Shown: one piece after another, positions 53,764 to 62,751 of the stretch
Layout of the letters: each line of letters starts with the position of its first letter
Numbering within the stretch: position 1 is the first letter of the stretch
DNA from: JBJXHC01 sp046160825
GTDB lineage: Bacteria > Bacteroidota > Ignavibacteria > UBA10030 > UBA6906
DNA length: 64,000 nucleotides
Assembly: GCA_046160825.1 (NCBI GenBank)
Contig: JBJXHC010000106.1
Coordinates: 15,247-79,246, forward strand
Direction of reading: 5' to 3'
The notes under the pieces: model-generated
What the model saw: the letters and a program-made list of their open reading frames with translations, nothing else
What the model was told of the DNA's origin: nothing
The model's database searches: none
Made by a program: the position numbers and the translations under genes

Positions 53764-55134
53764 CTACCTTACCCTGACAAATTCAATACGCCGGTTCTGT
53801 TGACGTCCTTCTTCGGTATCGTTTGGCGCTATTGGCCTGACAAAACCAAACCCACGCGTGGCGATCCGGTTCGGATCAACACCGCGCGCAATAAGCCATT
53901 CCATGACGGATCTTGCTCTTGATTGAGAAAGCTTCAGGTTGTACGAGGCCTTGCCAATGTTATCGGTGTGGCCATGGATCTCAACCTCTATCCCCGGGTT
54001 TTCTGCAAGAGTATTTAAAACACCCTGCAACACGGGTTCGGATTCAGGTTTGATACTCGCACTATTGAATTCAAAGACCACTCCTTCAAGAACAATAGCC
54101 TTGCCGATTTCCACGGCGAGCGTTTGTTTCTTGGCCACATCGTCTTCTGCGTTCAGCGGGTTGGTGCCGCGACGGACTTCCACCCCATCTTCAATGGAGC
54201 CGGCATCGGTGTCTTTGTTCAACGGATCAGTCTTATGTGTCAGGACCTCATCGCCATCCGTCAGGCCGTCGCCATCGGTATCAGGTCGTAGCGGGTTTGT
54301 CTTGTGTGTTAACACCTCGGCACCATCAATGAGACGATCGGCATCGGTATCCGGGTTCAGTGGGTCAGTAGTGTGTACCTTGACCTCGGCACCATCAGTC
54401 AGGCCGTCGCCATCAGTATCCGGGTTGAGAGGATCGGTTTTGTAGCGACGAACTTCTTCCCCATCCGTGAGTCCATCACCATCGGTGTCCGGATTGTGCG
54501 GATCAGTTCCAATCCTTTTTTCCTCTTTCGTCAACAACCCATCCCTGTCCGGATCTGTATCTTCATCCTCTCCGACAACAATCACTCCAACGAGTAGATT
54601 CCAATACCCGGCCTTTACCTCCGGATCGAGACTGGTCAATCCCTTGACAAAACTGTTATTATAGCCTGCACTGATATCAACAGCAACGCGATTGTCCACC
54701 ATAAACATTGCTCCAGCGCCGACGGGGATGAACCCTGCCCTCCCGCTTTCCTTCAGTATTGAACCATTTTTGGGGCGCCGTTCCTGTTCGTAGTACATCA
54801 ACCCTGCACCAACATAGAGGTACGGACTCCAACGCGGGGTAACCAGAGGCGAAAAAACAAGCCGATAGTCAAACGGGATGACCTGAGTCTCGAAACTGTT
54901 TGCCTTGAGTTCGCCAAACTCGATTCCAAACTCTCCGTGAATCCGCGGCGCGAGGGGATGACGAATGAAGGCTCTCGCATCATATCCGCTTCCATCTTGC
55001 GATGTCTCAGAATTGCTGAGAATTCCGCCAACCTTAATCCCGACCTTCACACCATCATCGCGAAACTGTGCAAGAAGTGCAGGAGATAAGAACACACAGA
55101 ACGACGCAACGATTAGCCACGACTTTGAACGCAT
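53764..55134 (-). CDS. OmpA-family protein with barrel and TSP3 repeats
   Basis: A 456-residue outer-membrane protein with signal peptide (MRSKSWLIVASFCVFLSPAL). Residues about 25-190 are an OmpA-type barrel (ARIHGEFGIEFGELK-like strands, YLYVGAGLMYYEQERR). Residues about 195-320 are five calcium-binding TSP3 repeats of 23 residues, built on DPLNPDTDGDGLTDGAEV; two copies are degenerate (DTDADRLIDG, DTDAGSIEDG). Residues about 335-456 are the OmpA C-terminal peptidoglycan-binding domain (IEVEIHGHTDNIG, NLKLSQSRARSVMEWL, RRIEFVRVR). It leads the GldA-GldFG-DUF4340/LysM operon. Start chosen by the signal peptide; the frame runs 84 bases further. Confidence 0.92.
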   Translation of the reverse strand: MRSKSWLIVASFCVFLSPALLAQFRDDGVKVGIKVGGILSNSETSQDGSGYDARAFIRHPLAPRIHGEFGIEFGELKANSFETQVIPFDYRLVFSPLVTPRWSPYLYVGAGLMYYEQERRPKNGSILKESGRAGFIPVGAGAMFMVDNRVAVDISAGYNNSFVKGLTSLDPEVKAGYWNLLVGVIVVGEDEDTDPDRDGLLTKEEKRIGTDPHNPDTDGDGLTDGEEVRRYKTDPLNPDTDGDGLTDGAEVKVHTTDPLNPDTDADRLIDGAEVLTHKTNPLRPDTDGDGLTDGDEVLTHKTDPLNKDTDAGSIEDGVEVRRGTNPLNAEDDVAKKQTLAVEIGKAIVLEGVVFEFNSASIKPESEPVLQGVLNTLAENPGIEVEIHGHTDNIGKASYNLKLSQSRARSVMEWLIARGVDPNRIATRGFGFVRPIAPNDTEEGRQQNRRIEFVRVR

Positions 55135-55468
55135 GACTCGCGTTTTCCTTTCTCGAAGGTTTGAGACGAACGCCAACACCAACCCTTGCTCCCACGGACG
55201 TGTGTAACGGTATCCCACAGGCTACCTGTTCAGAGAACAAGAACACGTTTCGGGGGAAATGACTTGGGATTCAGGCACTCTCGCGGATACATCAGTGACA
55301 CGAATCCCCAATACGGAGTCTCTCAATGAGAGTCTCAATGTTCATTGAAGATCTTGCGAGATTTAGACCTGAGAAGGGGAGTTGCGTTGCCTTAAGGTGT
55401 TGAAAAAAAACCTGTAAATCAAGACCGGCGCTCAATTTAAGATAGTTACCAGGAAATTGCGCTCTGAC
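55135..55468. other. intergenic region with short repeats
   Basis: A 334-base gap between the SBBP-repeat gene and the OmpA-type gene, which should hold the promoter of the ABC operon. It contains CTCTC-AAT-GAGAG within a short direct repeat of TCTCAATG near 55320-55342. No protein similarity is seen in any frame and no clear consensus promoter was found. Confidence 0.5.
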
Positions 55469-58400
55469 CTATCGCAAAAGCAACATTTTTCGTGACTCTG
55501 ACATGATTTCGCCACCTTCCGTAACGACCAATTCCAGCCGGCAGATATACAACCCGCTGGCAACATGCAGCCCTTCAGTGTTCGTCCCATTCCATTCAAT
55601 TGAAAAAGAGCCCATCGGACGGCTCTCTTGAATCAGTGTCTTGACAGCACGACCGAGAATGTCGTAGACCTTCAGAGTCACTTTTCCATTCTTGGGAACG
55701 CCAAATCGAATTGTGGTGGAAGGATTGAAGGGATTAGGGTAGTTTTGATTTAACGAGAATTCAACCGGAACTGTATTCTTTTTCTCTATTCTCAATCCAA
55801 TGCGTTCGGGTCGTTCTACAACCACGGATCCGGCATACGAAAGCGAAACAACCCGGTCTCCGACAACGATGCTTGCATCCACCGGTTGCCGTTGATTTTC
55901 CCATCGCAGTGTGATGGGGTATGAAGCCCCGCGAAGTATCACTGGTAACTCAGTGGCTCCGGAGCCAGCAGTCTCCAGAAGACGATTACTTGCAAAGCGA
56001 ACATCGAATGCACCGTCCGGGGGAGCCGGCGGCAGTTCATAGTACGCAGCCAGGGCTTGGCTATTGTCGGAGTCAGAGTAGAACAATGTTTGCGAGTGTG
56101 ACGCTCCGTCTTCAATTACGAACGAGTTTGCATCCACAAGTGATGGAACCATTCTTTGCGTTGCAACGGCTTCATTGAAAATGAGGAACCCATTCTGACT
56201 GACCTTGACCCAAAAACCAAATGCCGGCTTCAGGCTGTCCACTGCGGAATAGCTGCCCGTATATCCAAAAAAGGATGTACGAATAATACTATCGGGTGAA
56301 GAGGAAACACTTGCAACGGCAAAGGGGAAAGAGAGTGAGCCGATGAGATTCCACCCGGTGGTCACCGACATTGTGTCCACTGCAATGGGATAACCCGTGA
56401 AATTCATGATGGGGTTCGTGAACTTGGACCAGTAGCCTCTCCCGTTACGCAACGTATCACTACGAAAATACTGGCCCTGAAAGCCGTAACTGAATGGAAC
56501 GATGTACGGGCACGTGACATCGACGGGAAGAGAGTACAGCCTCCAACTTTCGCCAAGACTCACCTGAATAAGGACCGCCCCTCCGATTCCGGTGCCGGAT
56601 CCGGAGAGAGATAACGAATCAGGAGTCGAGATCCCATTATGTGAAAGGTATATCTTGCCTGATACTCCGCCGGCATTAACAGGCGCAAAGGTTACAGCAA
56701 CCTTGACACTATCAGATGGACCGACCTTGAAACTGATAGGAGAGACCGTAAAGGCAGGCGAGTTTGATGATGCAGTGACGACAAGGATATTACCCTGTGC
56801 GAGATTGCGAACCACAACACTATCTGTGACCCTGCATCCGACACTCATCGCACCGAAACTCATGCTGTTCGTGCTCAAGGAAAGACGTGGAGCTTCATAT
56901 TTTATGAGACTGTAAACCGAGCCATCCTCTGTTTCGGAATACCCTCCAACGTATACATTCGCCAAGGCATCGACTGCAATACCCTGAGGCTCATCATTCA
57001 GTTGTGCGGGATCGTCGTACCGGGTCGCCCATTGTTGGACACCAGCGGAATTGTATTTCACCGTCGCATAGTCGTAGCCGGACTTGAACATAAAGCTGTA
57101 TCCGGTGACATACGCATTACCTTTCGCGTCAATGGCAAGGTCAGAGGCAACGTCGTCATCACTTTCTGGATTGTTGTAGCTTGCAGTCCATTGATGAACT
57201 CCCGTCGGGCTGTATTTTATTGTTACAAAATCATATCCAACACCGGGGAGTTGGCTGCCACCTGCGACGTATACATTACCCGAAACATCGAGCTTGAGCG
57301 CCGACGGGACGTCACTTGCATTGCCCGATCCCGTGTACCGAACCAGCCATTGCTGTGTCCCGGCGCTGTTATACTTGATGGTGGCATAGTCATATCCCGT
57401 ACCCACGCCCTGACTGGCGCCGACGATAACCACGCTATTGGAACCATCAACCGCAACAGCGTAAGCTTGATCAGATCCATTGGCCGGACCGTTATACCGT
57501 CTTTCCCATTGTTGAGCACCCGACGAATTGTACTTTACTGTTTCAAAGTCCGCGTTCCCGGTGGTTCCGAAACTCAAACCGGTAACGATCACATTTCCCG
57601 ATCCATCAAGCGCTACATCAAATGCTTCGTCCACGGAATCAATTGGCCCGTTGTAAAACGATGCCCAGAGCTGGTTCCCCGTGGTTTGATACTTCAGAGT
57701 GATAAAATCGTTGTTCGTCGCTGTGGTATGTCGTGTACCAGTCACGTAGACATTACCGGAACCATCCACCGCAACGTCTGCACCCTGGTCAATCGCATCC
57801 CCCGCACTGGAATATCGTGCCACCCACACCTGTGCCCCGTTCACGTTATACTTTGTTGTCGCGATATCGTACCCCGTCGCCAAGCCGAAGCTTGTACCGG
57901 TAACGTAGGAATTTCCAAACTGATCAACCGCGATCGCCGACGGAAAATCCTCGGCTTCACCCGGACCATCATACCGGACAACCCATTGCTGTACACCCGC
58001 CGCATTGTACTTCACGGTGGCATAGTCACTCTGACTTTGCTGATCGAAACTTGCTCCCGTGATATAGATATTTCCGAAAGCGTCGACTGCCACGGCAGAG
58101 GCCTCGTCAGCAGAGTTGCCCGGACCATTGTAGCGGGTTTGCCAAAGCTGGACACCAACAGAACTGTATTTCACTGTGGCAATGTCCTCATCGGTCACCA
58201 ATCCGTAACTCGTTCCGGTGACATGGACATTGCCGAATCCATCAACGACAACAGCCGCCGCCGCATCGTAGTCATTTACTTCGCCGACATAACGCGCAGC
58301 CCACATCTGCAGACCAATGGAGGTATATTTCACAGTTGCAAAGTCCTCAAAGGTTCCGGACCCCGTGCTCGATCCCGTGACATAAACATTGTCCGAGGCA

Positions 58401-59788
58401 TCGACAAATATTGCCGAAGCCGCATCGTATGAATTCCCCGGCCCATTATATGCCGCGACCCACCTCACTCCACCCGTACTGCTGTACTTGATTGTCAGAT
58501 AGTCATCACCGGTTGCAAATGCGTATGTGGTTCCGGTAATATACACGTTGCGCGAAGCATCAATGGTAATCGCTGTGGGGAGATCGTCGGATTCTTCAGG
58601 AGAATTGTAACGTGATGTCCAATCGGTGCCGCCAAAAGTATCATATTTGATGGTTGCATAATCTGCATCAAACTCCAGGTTATAACTTGCACCAGTCACG
58701 TACGTATTCCCACCGACATCCACAGTCATCGCCGAAACGGCGTCATAGTCGTTTCCAGGTCCATCATAGCGCCTGACCCATACCTGTGTTCCGAGAAAAC
58801 TGTATTTGATAGTGACGAAATCCTCGTATGTTTCCTCTCCATAACTTGTCCCGCTGACATAAACACTCCCGGAGATATCAATACCAAGACCTACAGGGAT
58901 ATCAAAGTCGCTTATGCCACCATCAAAAGACTTTGCCCACAGTTGCACACCTGCGGAATTATACCTGACCGTCACGATGTCTGCGTCTGTCGTCGCTCCA
59001 TAGCTGACACCGGTGACGTGAGAGTTTCCTCCGTTGTCCACCTTGATACCCACGGCAGCATCGTAGTCATCCGCCGGGCCATTGTAGCGCGCAACCCATT
59101 GTTGAACGCCACTTGAATTATACTTGATCGTCACGAAGTCTTCATCGGTATCGATACCAAAACTTGAACCTGCGACGTACACATTTCCCGACCCATCAAC
59201 AACAATGGCAGTCACGGCATCATAGTCATTCCCGGTGCCGTTGTACGAAGCCAGCCATTGGAGCACGCCCGAACTATTGTACTTTAACACAACCGCATCA
59301 TAGCTGCTAAAGATGCCAGTGGTGTAACCTGCCACATAAACGTTGCCGGAAGCATCAAACGTAATAGCGTATGCGGCATCCAAAGATGGGGCAAGACCTG
59401 AAGAATAATGCGTTACCCATGCAGAGAGAGCGGAATCCACACCTGCTTCGCTAATGCCTGCCTTTCGTGCAGCTTCTCGATCAACTCTTGGGCGCTCACT
59501 CATCAAGTTCTTCCAAGGTTTTGTCTTCCGGAGACTCTGTCTCGTGCTCAGCTTCTCTCGCCGCGACATGTTCTCCACAGGGCCGGGCAGGGGGGACCGC
59601 TTCCACTTATCCTCAAATCTTTCGATCCGTTCGCGCTTGGATGTCGTAAAGGGTTTCACAACCGGCGGTCGATTTTTTTCCACACGCCGCTCGCGTGTAT
59701 GCGTCTGCGCTCCGCCGATGTCAAGCGTCAGCGCTAAACAAATAATCACCGCAACAAGAGTCATAGGCACATGTTTCAAGACACTCAT
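55469..59788 (-). CDS. SBBP-repeat surface protein with T9SS sorting domain
   Basis: A 1439-residue secreted protein. Signal peptide MSVLKHVPMTLVAVIICLAL ... GGAQ. Residues about 125-980 hold 16 SBBP-type repeats of about 51-53 residues, with the pattern W.RYNGPGNDYDAA..I.VD..GNVYVTG.S...DYATVKYN..G.Q. A Choice-of-anchor-type Ig-like domain follows (SLSTNSMSFGAMSVGC, SDSVKVAVTFAPVNAGG), then a GWN module (56165-56565), then a type A T9SS sorting domain (NQNYPNPFNPSTTIRFGVP ... SGLYICRLELV). It is predicted to leave through SprA and be anchored at the cell surface, forming a beta-propeller array. Start ATG 59788 is chosen by the signal peptide. It follows the carboxypeptidase gene by 13 bases. 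Confidence 0.9.
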   Translation of the reverse strand: MSVLKHVPMTLVAVIICLALTLDIGGAQTHTRERRVEKNRPPVVKPFTTSKRERIERFEDKWKRSPLPGPVENMSRREKLSTRQSLRKTKPWKNLMSERPRVDREAARKAGISEAGVDSALSAWVTHYSSGLAPSLDAAYAITFDASGNVYVAGYTTGIFSSYDAVVLKYNSSGVLQWLASYNGTGNDYDAVTAIVVDGSGNVYVAGSSFGIDTDEDFVTIKYNSSGVQQWVARYNGPADDYDAAVGIKVDNGGNSHVTGVSYGATTDADIVTVRYNSAGVQLWAKSFDGGISDFDIPVGLGIDISGSVYVSGTSYGEETYEDFVTIKYSFLGTQVWVRRYDGPGNDYDAVSAMTVDVGGNTYVTGASYNLEFDADYATIKYDTFGGTDWTSRYNSPEESDDLPTAITIDASRNVYITGTTYAFATGDDYLTIKYSSTGGVRWVAAYNGPGNSYDAASAIFVDASDNVYVTGSSTGSGTFEDFATVKYTSIGLQMWAARYVGEVNDYDAAAAVVVDGFGNVHVTGTSYGLVTDEDIATVKYSSVGVQLWQTRYNGPGNSADEASAVAVDAFGNIYITGASFDQQSQSDYATVKYNAAGVQQWVVRYDGPGEAEDFPSAIAVDQFGNSYVTGTSFGLATGYDIATTKYNVNGAQVWVARYSSAGDAIDQGADVAVDGSGNVYVTGTRHTTATNNDFITLKYQTTGNQLWASFYNGPIDSVDEAFDVALDGSGNVIVTGLSFGTTGNADFETVKYNSSGAQQWERRYNGPANGSDQAYAVAVDGSNSVVIVGASQGVGTGYDYATIKYNSAGTQQWLVRYTGSGNASDVPSALKLDVSGNVYVAGGSQLPGVGYDFVTIKYSPTGVHQWTASYNNPESDDDVASDLAIDAKGNAYVTGYSFMFKSGYDYATVKYNSAGVQQWATRYDDPAQLNDEPQGIAVDALANVYVGGYSETEDGSVYSLIKYEAPRLSLSTNSMSFGAMSVGCRVTDSVVVRNLAQGNILVVTASSNSPAFTVSPISFKVGPSDSVKVAVTFAPVNAGGVSGKIYLSHNGISTPDSLSLSGSGTGIGGAVLIQVSLGESWRLYSLPVDVTCPYIVPFSYGFQGQYFRSDTLRNGRGYWSKFTNPIMNFTGYPIAVDTMSVTTGWNLIGSLSFPFAVASVSSSPDSIIRTSFFGYTGSYSAVDSLKPAFGFWVKVSQNGFLIFNEAVATQRMVPSLVDANSFVIEDGASHSQTLFYSDSDNSQALAAYYELPPAPPDGAFDVRFASNRLLETAGSGATELPVILRGASYPITLRWENQRQPVDASIVVGDRVVSLSYAGSVVVERPERIGLRIEKKNTVPVEFSLNQNYPNPFNPSTTIRFGVPKNGKVTLKVYDILGRAVKTLIQESRPMGSFSIEWNGTNTEGLHVASGLYICRLELVVTEGGEIMSESRKMLLLR

Positions 59789-59801
59789 CTCACACTCTCT
59801 C

Positions 59802-62699
59802 TCATTCTTTGAGTCTGCTCTCGTGTCGTTGTTCAGGAACGGGTTCAAACGCCGGACGTTTCGATACATGAGAAGGCAAGGAAGCGGTCTCGAAAACGAG
59901 AATACCGCTTTGATCAACCTTCACCCAATACCCTTTTGCCGGCAGAAGTGTATCTGCCGCTGCGTATGCTGTTTCCTGGAACTCAAAGTATGGTGAAACA
60001 ACAATACCAGTTGGCACCTGGATAATAGTGGTGACATCGATTGGTTCAGTTATCGCTCCCACAAGATTCCAGCCGGCAAACACGGAAACGGTATCCGTCA
60101 ATCGGGCCAGACCGCTCATCGTCACTTGTTGGGCTGAGTCAAACTTGACCCAATATCCCGCACCCGCGTGCAAGGAGTCTTCCATCACATAACCAATCTC
60201 GTTGATGAAACCATACGCCCCGGCAGTCGCCGTTGGAAATACGCCACTCACTTGCACATCTGCAACATTGAGAGGAAGACTCACCAGGTTCCACTGATTT
60301 GTCATCTGATAATGACGTGTCAAAGTTACGATGGTGGAGAACGTCCATGTCTCAGAGTACACACCGATGCCCGCGGCATTCTTCGCGCGCACGCGCCAGT
60401 AATACTGATTCGATGGCGACAACCCTGCAAGAGACTTTCCCGTCACGGAGAGTGTTGAATCGTTCACTACGATTGAGACAAAGAGCGAGTCCGTCGATAC
60501 CTGAATATGATACGTTGCCGCGCCAGGAACAACATTCCATGCTGCATTGACTGTCAACGGCTGGTCAACGGCTCCATCCCCCGGAGCCACCAGAATCGGC
60601 GCAACTGGAATTGTTGTAGTGGTGTATCCGTACAGACGAATATCATCCACATAAAAACCATCGCGTTCCTCCCCGCCATCTGCCGACAAGCGGAATCGAA
60701 TTTTCACGGACTGCCCGGCATAAGGTGTCAAGTCAACCGAAGCCTGTGTCCAATCCACAGCAGGACTGTAGCTATCGTAACCCCACACTCCCCCGGTTTG
60801 TTTGCTCCCGCTCCGACCGGAACCAGGACGTGAAAGTGTTGGGCGAAGATTGAGCCAGGTCGAACCTGAATTTGTGGAGACTTCAACCGTCGCAAAGTCC
60901 CATGTTGGTTCCAACGCCCACTTGGTCCAGAACCTTAACTCGGCAAACTGGTAGTTCACAAGACTGACGGCATTGACCATCGTAAGGGCGTTGTTTGCAT
61001 TGGCCGCGTACTTTCCAGCAGGACTATCCGTGAATGCCGCCGGCGGAGTATGCGATTGCGATGTGGTACCCCATCCGGTTCCTATCGTCCAAAGGGTTGT
61101 ACCGGCGCTTGCGCTATCGGAAAAGAGGAGATGAGCCTGGCCGAGATATAATGCAAGTGTGTCGGTCCTTTCAAATCCCTGTGCATCGGAAAAAGTGATA
61201 TAGATATTGAATCGTTCCACCGGTGCCGTACCCAGGGCCTGGGCTTCAAAGACTGCTTCGGTCGTAGCGAGTTTTGGCAACGAATCCATCACGAGAGTTG
61301 GTGTCGTGAAGGAAATCCACGGAACACTGGCCGAGGCTGTCACGCTCAATGCCGTTGCGGTGGAAAGCCCGACATTCTTCACCGAAGCAACCAACGTGAA
61401 TGTCTCCCCCGGCTCAATGGACGCCAGGCTGTCGGGTCCCAGAATTGTGTATGCCCGAACTTTGGGATAGTGACCGGCAAAATATGCAAGATACTTATTG
61501 GATGGGATATTCTCAGCGGCAAGCGGGACGATTTGAGTGGACGCAGGCCAGAAGGATGATGTTCCAACTTCAGGCGTCAAAGCAAACGCTCTTGGCTTTG
61601 TCGTGTCTCCGAACATATAATCATCCGAATTACCGCGCGTCGAGTAATTGACCGTTTGTTGGTCGGTGCCATTGGTATATCTGCCAGTAAATGTCATATC
61701 GTAAGCCCAGTCGCGATAAATCACCGAGTCCGAATTCTCACTGGAGAGATAACCAAAAGGATAGATCAGGTAGTTGCCATAAGTATGATAGTTGAACGCC
61801 GTCTTCACATTGTGACCGCGCATGAAGAGATCAATCGCCTGCGTTTCCTGCTCCGAGAACTCAGAAGGCCCGCGATATGTATCACTGCTTGATGACGTGC
61901 TGGATCCACCGTTTGCGGCATTCCACATGTGAAATGGTCCGTAGTTGCGGTTAAGGTCAACACCGAACGAACCACCATTGTCACGCCTGTTCTTGCGCCA
62001 CAATCCTCCACCCGATGGATTGGTTGTTTGGTTGTGGGCGTAACCATCGGGGTTGACGACTGGAATGAACCACATCTGACGATTGTTGACAAGATAGGTC
62101 GCTTCCTGATTGATGCCGTAATTTTCCAGCAGCCACGTCATATAATAAAAGAGGGTCATCATCCCTCCCGGCTCCCGCGCATGATGGAGAGCGGTATACA
62201 ATACTTCTGGTTCCTCAGGTTCGTTGGTCGAAGCATTGTCAGAAATCTTCACTGCCCAGACGGTTCTGCCCCCGATGGTGGTGCCAAGAGATTCTTTGGC
62301 GGTGATGAGCGAGGGATGAAGGAGTTGGAGGGAATCAAGCTGTTGCACAACCTCGGCAAATGTGTAGTATCCACCCATGCTGCCAAGACTAAAATCTGAA
62401 ACTGTTGCCGGTTCTGCCGCGAGTTGTTCGGCGTAGTAGGCAGAGAGATCATCAATTACCACATCGTACGGAACTCCTTCCGACGTGAGTTGCTGCAATT
62501 CATGCGCGCCTGCAACGAATTCCATCCAACCACCCACCTTCCCCTCCACACCTTCGTAATCCATTCCTGTCTGCCAAATCCTGTCAAGGGTGAGACGGTC
62601 AGGGACGAGGATCCGCACCTTTTTGAATATTTCCCGCTCCGCCGCATGGCTCTGTGTACTCAAAGCGAACATGAAAACCAGTAACAGCCATCGCGCCAT
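59802..62699 (-). CDS. M14 zinc carboxypeptidase with FnIII and GWN module
   Basis: A 965-residue secreted peptidase with signal peptide (MARWLLLVFMFALSTQSHA). Residues about 95-450 are an M14 domain: zinc ligands in HHAREPGG (His, Glu) and NYHTYGNYLIYPFG (His), substrate residues in VDLNRNYGP, and the catalytic Glu in FALTPEVGTSSFW. Then an IgA-like domain, a MAM-type jelly roll (SAPAVDWTQASVDLTPYAGQ-like, DGFYVDDIRLYGY), one FnIII repeat (ATYHIQVSTDSLF, YYWRVRAKN), and the GWN module (WNLVSLPLN ... GYWVKF; GWNLVGAI ... GYWVKVDQSGILVF). A basic 30-residue tail ends the chain; no T9SS domain. AAGGAG stands eight bases before the ATG 62699. Confidence 0.88.
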   Translation of the reverse strand: MARWLLLVFMFALSTQSHAAEREIFKKVRILVPDRLTLDRIWQTGMDYEGVEGKVGGWMEFVAGAHELQQLTSEGVPYDVVIDDLSAYYAEQLAAEPATVSDFSLGSMGGYYTFAEVVQQLDSLQLLHPSLITAKESLGTTIGGRTVWAVKISDNASTNEPEEPEVLYTALHHAREPGGMMTLFYYMTWLLENYGINQEATYLVNNRQMWFIPVVNPDGYAHNQTTNPSGGGLWRKNRRDNGGSFGVDLNRNYGPFHMWNAANGGSSTSSSSDTYRGPSEFSEQETQAIDLFMRGHNVKTAFNYHTYGNYLIYPFGYLSSENSDSVIYRDWAYDMTFTGRYTNGTDQQTVNYSTRGNSDDYMFGDTTKPRAFALTPEVGTSSFWPASTQIVPLAAENIPSNKYLAYFAGHYPKVRAYTILGPDSLASIEPGETFTLVASVKNVGLSTATALSVTASASVPWISFTTPTLVMDSLPKLATTEAVFEAQALGTAPVERFNIYITFSDAQGFERTDTLALYLGQAHLLFSDSASAGTTLWTIGTGWGTTSQSHTPPAAFTDSPAGKYAANANNALTMVNAVSLVNYQFAELRFWTKWALEPTWDFATVEVSTNSGSTWLNLRPTLSRPGSGRSGSKQTGGVWGYDSYSPAVDWTQASVDLTPYAGQSVKIRFRLSADGGEERDGFYVDDIRLYGYTTTTIPVAPILVAPGDGAVDQPLTVNAAWNVVPGAATYHIQVSTDSLFVSIVVNDSTLSVTGKSLAGLSPSNQYYWRVRAKNAAGIGVYSETWTFSTIVTLTRHYQMTNQWNLVSLPLNVADVQVSGVFPTATAGAYGFINEIGYVMEDSLHAGAGYWVKFDSAQQVTMSGLARLTDTVSVFAGWNLVGAITEPIDVTTIIQVPTGIVVSPYFEFQETAYAAADTLLPAKGYWVKVDQSGILVFETASLPSHVSKRPAFEPVPEQRHESRLKE

Positions 62700-62751
62700 T
62701 GCGATTGCTCCTTGTTTTTGAAGATGGATGAACCCGGAATGCGTGAGTGAA

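Noticed and set aside
54180..54510. Regular repeats suggesting a CRISPR array
   Set aside because: The 69-base period encodes TSP3 protein repeats with synonymous changes; no unique spacers.
57002..58432. Long plus-strand open frame over the SBBP array
   Set aside because: It is antisense to the repeat gene; its apparent repeats are the reverse of the SBBP pattern.
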